Assembly: GCA_022570795.1 (NCBI GenBank)
Contig: JAKUDP010000015.1
Coordinates: forward strand, 1 to 23,883
Direction of reading: 5' to 3'
Source: Sphaerulina vaccinii
Lineage: Eukaryota; Ascomycota; Dothideomycetes; Mycosphaerellales; Mycosphaerellaceae
DNA length: 23,883 nucleotides
Shown: piece after piece, positions 16,784-23,883 of the stretch
How positions within the stretch are numbered: the first letter of the stretch is position 1
How the letters are laid out: each line of letters begins with the position of its first letter
Notes under the pieces: model-generated
Database searches by the model: none
Seen by the model: the letters and a program-made list of their open reading frames with translations, nothing else
What the model was told of the DNA's origin: nothing
Program-made: the position numbers and the translations under genes

Positions 16784-19700
16784 GCTTTAGAATTTTTTAG
16801 AATTCTAAAAGAAAATAAAATAGATAATGGCTAAAAGATAGCTATATTTACTAAGAAAGTACCTAGGGACTACTAGCCTATTTCCTCTATAGAGAACTAT
16901 ATATCTAGAATAATTACTCTAGACTCGAGAGAGCAAAGAGAGCTACTAAGACTATAGTACTAAAGATAGATACCGAGTTAAGAAAAGATACTCTCTATTA
17001 AAATAAAGAAGAAGATCTTTACGAAGAAAAGATAAATTTAAAGAAATAGTAAAGAAACTTAAACTTAAAGTATAATTCTTTAAAAAGAAATCTAACTTAA
17101 GTAAAAAATACCTAAAAAAGGCTTTTATAGTATAAGAAAATATAGAGTTACTAACTACTTTAGAAGTATTTTAGACCCTATTAGAGGATAAGAATATAGA
17201 TAAGGTAGCCTACTTAACTATAGATATAAAAGGCAAGTATAGGCTATTAGAATAGCTACTTAACTTTTATATTTCTACCTATATAACTAACTAAAAATTG
17301 CTTTTTAGAGAACTAAAACCTTTTTAGACTAGGAATAAATTAAAGTCGGTAGTAGCTACTTAATAGCTATATATATAGAAAAGTAGTAATAGGGGAAAGA
17401 AAGAGGAAATAGATTATACTAAAAGATATTCTATTTAAACCTAGTCTTAGAGTTAATCTTATTTTATAAAGTTAGTTTAGTAAGTAGTTTAGTATTTAAC
17501 TACTAAAATTTATACTTATTTAGCCTCTAGAAAAGTAGTTATCTAGATAAGAATATTAGAAGAAGTTCTATTTATTAAAGAGATTAATAAGAGTCTAGCT
17601 AAGTCTATTAGGCTCTAGAAGCTCGACTAAAATTAAATATACTTCTTATAGGAATTAATAGATAAAATAATATTTTCTATATATTAGAGGGTACCTAGAA
17701 TTAGTAGAAGCTCTAGTATCGAAGGCTTAATATTTTAGAGAAAAGGTAGTAAAAAATCTTTACTAGGTCTTAGATTAAAAAGCCTAATACTAATTCTAAA
17801 GGAATATAGAGTATATAGAGTTTATATAAAAGTAAAGATAAAGTAGTATAGAGGGAAAGAAATATAGTAGAAGCCTTAAAAGCTAGCTCTTATATCTATT
17901 AATATCTATAGACCCCTACCTATTTTAAAATTAGAATTTAAGTAGTAGCTTAAAATTATTAATAACTTTTTAAGAAAGAAGTAGGCCTTTCTACTAAAGT
18001 TAAGAATAGATATACTATCTACTCTCTACTAATAGAAAAGGAAAGTAGAGCTTTAATCTAGAAATTCTTTCTAAGTAGTAAGAAGTAATAGAGCTAGAAA
18101 GCTTCTTACTATACTAAAGTAGTAGGAAAGAGAGAATAGAATCTCTTTCTATACTACTAATGTATATAACTCTATTTAGAATAGAGTTATTAAAAGATTA
18201 ATCTAGACTTTTAAAAAAAGAGAAAGGTAATACTAGAAGAATCTAATATACTAATTAAGTTCTAGCCTAAGGTACTAGAAGTAAGTATTATTATTAGAAA
18301 TACTTTTCTAAATAGGCTAGATATTAATAGATTTAAGATCTTACCTAAGAAGGCATTTTTAGAATAGAGACCTCTAGTATTATACTTTAGAGTCTAGGGC
18401 TATAGAGTAGTTATATATATAAACCTAAAGTTCTAGCTAGCTAGAATATAATTAGATAAACTAATAAATAGAAGTAAGAATACTATATTTGTTAGTTATA
18501 TTCTAGATACTACTAAAATATAGCTCTTCTAGAAGCCTAATATAGAGGCTATTAAGGCCTATAGTAATACTAAATAGTTTAAATATAAAAAAGAAGAAGA
18601 TTTGGAATTAAATATTTCTAGGCTTAACTAATCTAGTATTATACTAGTTAGGAAACTAGTTAGGAGACTAAAGAAGTAGAAGGAGTTCTAAAGTCTATTA
18701 GGCCCTAGAGGCCCGACCAAATATTAACTACTATTTATATAGCTTAGACCTCTACCGAAAAATAAAAAGAAGTACTAGAGAATAGAAAATCTAGAAGAAG
18801 AAAACTCTAGGAATATATAGCTTTAGAAGGAGAAAATTAGAGTAGAGTAGCTAACTAATTAGCTAATCGAAGTTTATTAAGAAACTAGTAGAAATATATA
18901 TATTAGAAAATATCTAGATATTATATAAGATCTACTAGAAGTAAGAATATAATTCTAGAAAAGAAGGAAATCTATTTTAGATAAAGAGAAAGAACCTAAA
19001 CCTAAAGCCTATAGTATAGTTATAAAGTAGGTCCTCTAAAAGAGATAGAGAAATAAAGAAAAGAATATATCTAACCTAAAGTATTATAAAGCATTTCTTA
19101 GCCTAATTAAAGAAGAAAGAGATTATATCTAGGAAACTTTAGTAGAAATTAAGGAGGTTATATTTATAGTACTTGGACCTAATATTACTTTAAAGCAAGA
19201 AGTTCCTATTCTAAAGTTCTATAAAAAGGTAATATAGAATTCTAAATAGAGCTATATATAGAAAGAAGCAATCTAGAGAGAACTAGTAGCTTTAGATAGT
19301 AACTATACCTAGAAGCTAGTTATACTACTAAAAGATAAAAACCTTATAATATCTAGATAGGTTTTAATATAAAAAGATTAATTAGTAGAGCTATTAAAAA
19401 GTTTAAAATAAGACTAGTTACTAGAAGATTCTTCTAGAAGTTTAAAGTAGACTTTAAAAATACTTTTAACTAACTATAAGATATAATACTTTAAAAGTAT
19501 TTATAGTAGTTATTTATAAAAAGGACTTAGAAATATACTAAGTAGATATAAATAATATATTTATAAAGAGCTTTTTAAAAAAAAAATTTATATAATTCTA
19601 CTTCTAGAAGTAGAGGTTCTACTAAACTAGGTCCTAAAGATTCTAAGAAGCCTCTATAGACTTAAGTAAGTAGTAAGAACTAGAAAAACTCTATATCTTA

Positions 19701-20990
19701 AAGCTAGAATAGATAGAATTCGATTAGTTAGAAATTAACCTATATCTATATATTTATAAAAAAAAAGATTATAGTTCTAATCTATATAGATAATATACCT
19801 ATTATAGTACTAGAGCTAAAAGACGTTCTCTAGTTTAAGAAATAGCTTAGTAAGGTTTTTAAAATTAAAGATCTAAAAAAGCTAGAAAAGATTCTTAAAA
19901 TAAAGATAATAAGAAATAGAGTTATAGGAACCCTAAAGCTTAATTAAGGATACTATATCTAAAAGAACTTTGCGAAGCTAAATATAACTAAAGATACTAC
20001 CTACCTAATACTCTTACTAATAGATAATTATAAAAGCCTAACTAAAGTAATTCTATCTAATAAAAAATATACTAAATAGAAATACTAAAGCTAGATAGGT
20101 ATATAGATATAGCCGATAGTTATAATAAGACTAGATATTACTTTCGCTCTTAGTAGACTAAGCTTATCTATAGCTAATCTAATAAAAGGATATTAATAAC
20201 TCTAAAGAAACTAGTAAGATACTTTAGATTGTCTCTAGACCTAGAACTTATATTTAGAAGAGGTAGTAGAAGCCTTATTAGATATTTAGACTCTAACTAT
20301 ATAATAGATAAAGTAGATAGAGTTTTATCCTCGATCTATCTTCTTTCTCTATAGAGTACTAGTATTTTAGATAAGTAAGAAGTAGAAGTCTATAGTAATA
20401 TTAACTATAGAGGCTAAGTATATAGCTCTAAATATATATACTAAGTAATTTTAATTTCTAGTAGCACTTCTAAGAGAAATAGACTATATAGAGCTAGTAG
20501 AAGAATATTTTTTTTAACTACTTATTAAAGCAAACTCTAATATAGTAAATAAACTTAGACCTATTTAGATTATAGGAGATAACTAAGTATCTTTAACTCT
20601 TATTAAAGATACCTATATCTATAAAAGATTAAGATATATTAATATTACTTATAATAATATTAGGAGACTTTAGTAGTAATAGAGAATAGTAGTAGTATAT
20701 ATTCTAACAAAAAAGATAGTTATAGATAGGTTAACTAAGCTAAAGAATAGTCTCCAATTCTAGGAGTTTATAAAATAACTCTAGCTTACTTAGCCTCTAT
20801 TAGGCTCCTAGAGCTTAATAGGTTTATATAAAGGATAAGTACTAGAATATAAAGTAGAAGGACATCTAGCCTAAGTAGAAGTATTAGAAAGTATAGTCTA
20901 GTTAGACTATCTAAGAGATACTCTCTAGAGATTAGAATATATAATATAGGTTATATAATAATAGGTTGCATAACTTATCTAATACTCTAT
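16784..20990 (+). mobile_element. RIP-ruined Ty1/Copia retrotransposon
   Basis: The sense strand reads as a broken Copia polyprotein in the usual order. Around 18381-18410 lies the block after the integrase core (LRVWGC-like, now with stops). Reverse transcriptase starts at 19265, where a frame corresponds to EAI-x-RELVALDSNYT-x-KLV (x = TAG). KKFKIRLVTRRFF follows near 19395, the LYGLK equivalent near 19653, and the catalytic YxDD equivalent at 19783-19794, now YIDN. RNase H is seen near 20280-20425, ending in EAKYIAL at 20410. The C-terminal DRLTKLKNS box is at 20725. Dozens of stops are present. The 5' part (16784-18000) has no readable gag, and I did not find a matching pair of LTRs; an LTR may lie around 20790-21050. 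Nearly all CA and TG dinucleotides are gone. Confidence 0.85.
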
Positions 20991-21049
20991 ATTTTAGAAG
21001 GAGATACAAACCTATAACTAACTAATATAATTAATATAGTTAGTTCCTA

Positions 21050-22060
21050 TCTAATACTTCTACTTCTATCGTATATTAAGACTCTTTCTATATATTATAG
21101 GTATATATATTAATTATTCTAGTTTAATAGAACTTGCTATAAAGAATAACTAGTATATTTATTAAATAGATATTAAAATAGTATTCTTTTATAGAGATAT
21201 TAATTCCGAGATCTATATAGAATTACTACCTAGATTTAAGAAGGCTAGCAAAATCTATAAGTTAAAGAAAGCTCTATATAGTTTTAAAGTAGGCTTCTTA
21301 TTTAGTATAAAACTCTTATAAAAGCTCTAAGAGAACTTAGTTATTAGGCGTGCCTATATAATAATATAGTCTTCTATAAGAGTTCTACCTTTATTTTAGT
21401 TTATATTAATAATCTACTTATTACTAGACCTAACTTTAAGTTAATTAAGGAATTAAAATAATTACTTAAATAATATTTTAAAATAAAAATTAGAAAAGTA
21501 TAAATACTTCTTATATATTACTATTAAAAGAGAGGTAGGTAAGATTCGACTAATATAAATAGCTTACTTTAAGGCTATAATTAAGAAATTTGGCCTTATA
21601 AATACTAACTCTATTACTATACTTTATACTTTGAAGAAGAAGTAGGAGCCTACTCTACTAAATTATACTACCTCTACTAAATAACAACTTTAATATTAAT
21701 TAATAGTCGGGTCTTTAATATATACTATACTTAGAATATATCCTAATTAGTATTCTTAGTATTAATAGCTAGTTAATATTATTTAAATCTATTACTAGAA
21801 TATACCGAATAAACTAAGTATATTTTATACTATATACTTAGTATACTAGTATTATAGAGTAAGTAATATATATATAGAAAGCTTTATAAAGAAATAAGTA
21901 AGTTCGATAGAGAGCCGAAAGATCTCTCTAGTATCTATCGATAAATACTAGATACTAAGCTATTTTATATAGTTTTCTAAAAGTAGTACTAAAGTAGAGG
22001 AGAGTCTATAGTCGAGCTATAGAGGCAAAGCTACTATTAATACTTCCTAGGGCTAGCCTC
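21050..22060 (+). mobile_element. Second Copia reverse-transcriptase/RNase H fragment
   Basis: About 250 bp after the first element ends, reverse-transcriptase sequence starts again from the middle of the palm: IDIK at about 21165, DINSEIYIEL, PRFKKASKIYKLKKALY. The YxDD equivalent is YINN near 21402, with both aspartates changed to Asn. Later blocks (EVGKIRLI near 21533, then YTALRTYPN-like text near 21722) match the Copia connection region, and the fragment fades out near 22050. It is on the same strand as the first copy and differs from it throughout, so it is a separate element or family. No gag or integrase precedes it, which suggests truncation or nesting. Confidence 0.7.
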
Positions 22061-23883
22061 TAATAATACCCTCCTCCTCCTATCTACTCTAGTAAGAATG
22101 CTACTATTTACTATTACTTTTTATATTATATAACTTTGCCTATTTACTTTACTTCTCTTATACTATCTGCTTCTATATAATTGCATCTAGTAACTATATA
22201 TTACTCGCTATATATGTCTATTCTACTACTATTATTTACTTTATTATTATTCTATTTATTATTAGGTATATATTATTCGAATCTAGTAACTCTATTATAA
22301 TAGGCTATAAGTAGTTATTTTAAGTAGGTAACTTTATTATAATTACCTATATATATCTATTTACCTACTTACTATTATTAGGTATTTATATAAATAACTC
22401 TATTACTTATATAGTTACCTTCTATTATCTTTTAACCGGATCTAGCAAATAATAAATAGCTTCCTATAATAGCTATCTATCTTCTTTATTAATTTCTCTT
22501 TTCTTTTCTAACTAACTATCTTATAGTAAGTCGATTTTATTAGCTTAGCTCCTCTCCTCTACTATCGCTTAGAGTAACTACTATATACTAACTAGTTACT
22601 ACCTAGCGACTTTACTAATAAGTATACTAGCTTTACTAATACATTAGTAAGTACTCTAGTTTATTATTAGTTTCTACCTCTTTCTAATAGTTTCTAGTAT
22701 CTTCTACCTACGTCTACTATATTAGTTATATAACTCTAGCTACAAATATATTATCTAGATAGTAAGGCTCGGCTACTATTACTTTCTAACTAGCCCCTAC
22801 TAATATCTACTAGTCTAAGAGTTTGCGCGCTTATTAGAACTATACTAAGCTTAAAAAGAACTATCTTCCTCTATAGGTCTTTCTTAGTATTTTTTAGAAA
22901 GAGCGCGCTAACTATTAATTTTAGCCTAGCTCTATACTATAAGGTATATACTACTCTTACCTATACTAATAATACCTAGTAGTAAGTATTTTTAGGTACT
23001 ATCGATTCTGGCCTAGCTAATATATTATTCTTTAGGGATACTACCTATACTAACCTCGTTAAGGTAGCTAAGGCTACAAAGGCCTTAGAGTCTTTATAGA
23101 CTACTAGTCTTCTACCTAAGTAAGTTTCCTATACTCTTCTATCTTAATATACTAACTATTTCTTTAGTATAGTCGCTATATAAGTTACTACTATAGTCGC
23201 CTAGGCTATTACTTAGTAGAATCTAGTAAGTTAATTATCTATATCTATTAGTTTTTCTATACTAACTATCCTATAGAAGCTAGGCTATAGCGATCTTTTC
23301 TTTATTAGTAATAAGAACTTCGACAAGTAATCTAGAGTAGTTTCTATATTGTTTTTAGAGTATCTAGTATCTTTTAGATAGATAGTATTTAGCTTTACTC
23401 TTTCTAATTCTTCTCCTACTTTAGTAGTTAGTTTAGATTTTAAATACTCTAGAATTATAACTTATTTTATTTTATATCTAACTCTAATTTCTAAAATTAT
23501 ATATTTTATATTTATTTCTTTAGCCTAGCTATCTTATTATAGGCGGCTAGTAGTTTTATTATTTAGCTTAGTATCTCTATATTTGTCTTCGAATTTATCT
23601 AAAGCCTTATTATTCTCTAGTTTTTTTAAAAGTTTCTATATTAGTTTATAGTATCTACTCTATTTACTAGGACTTTCTTTTTTATTCTTTTATCTTAGTA
23701 TAAAAAAATTTCTCTACTTACTACTATTATTATATATCTAGAAGAGTATAGGGGTAGGTTAGTTATTTTTAGAAAACCTAACTAGTAGTAGGTCTCTATA
23801 TACTAGTTATACTAAGTTAGTATAAAAGACTAGATATATATTACTAGGAATACTAGATAAACGAAGGGAGACTAGCGAAAGAA
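22061..23883. mobile_element. AT-rich RIP-altered sequence, element unidentified
   Basis: About 1.8 kb of CTA/TAT-rich sequence with very few CA or TG dinucleotides and no open frame. Near 23005-23060 a plus-strand frame reads IDSGLANILFFRD, faintly like the DSG-type protease site of retroelement gag-pol proteins, but the rest gives no support. A less altered GC patch (GCGCGC near 22823 and 22901) shows CpG survives. The block continues past the window edge. Confidence 0.5.

Noticed and set aside
16784..23883. AT-rich block as a centromere or mitochondrial insertion
   Set aside because: Readable Copia integrase, reverse transcriptase and RNase H blocks and the CpA-to-TpA signature explain it as RIP-altered transposons.
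1..23883. tRNA genes, rRNA and CRISPR arrays
   Set aside because: No tRNA-like B-box with a pairable acceptor stem, no rRNA-like sequence and no regularly spaced repeats were seen on reading both strands.

Overview
This window is nuclear DNA of a filamentous ascomycete, most likely a Pezizomycotina species of dothideomycete type; the sequence does not allow a genus call. The evidence is short introns of 50-60 nt with GTRAGT-like donors and CTGAC branch sites, a Zn2Cys6 regulator, a HET-ankyrin protein, the N-terminus of PEX1, and transposon relics carrying the CpA-to-TpA signature of repeat-induced point mutation (RIP).

Layout. A gene-bearing island (about 0.7-16.8 kb, balanced base composition) lies between two RIP-altered transposon relics. 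Bases 1-689 hold the C-terminal part of a hAT transposase whose frame is interrupted only by TAG codons, several at positions where the family has Trp. Next come a Ser/Arg-rich coiled-coil protein with a Cys cluster (1210-2094), a small disordered protein (2464-3108), and a two-exon four-helix membrane protein (4576-6164). They are followed by a doubtful C2H2-like reading frame (6824-7348) and a three-finger C2H2 regulator (7580-8362).

From 8.4 to 15.8 kb three large genes are each damaged once. A minus-strand Zn2Cys6 regulator (10369-8473) has a one-base frameshift in a four-base run. The divergently transcribed Baeyer-Villiger-type flavin monooxygenase (10699-12455) has a stop inside its conserved ATGFD motif. 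A minus-strand HET-ankyrin protein (15763-13069) has a frameshift at the end of its HET region. The regulator and monooxygenase look like a regulator/enzyme pair sharing a 329-bp promoter. The damage could be real decay or partly assembly error.

At 16436 the peroxin gene PEX1 begins in good order but stops after 115 codons, exactly where the AT-rich block starts (16784). That block runs to the end of the window. It holds a nearly complete but ruined Ty1/Copia polyprotein (integrase, reverse transcriptase, RNase H), a second Copia reverse-transcriptase fragment, and about 1.8 kb of AT-rich sequence I could not identify. CA and TG dinucleotides are almost absent across the block, as expected for heavy RIP.

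I saw no tRNA, rRNA or CRISPR array.
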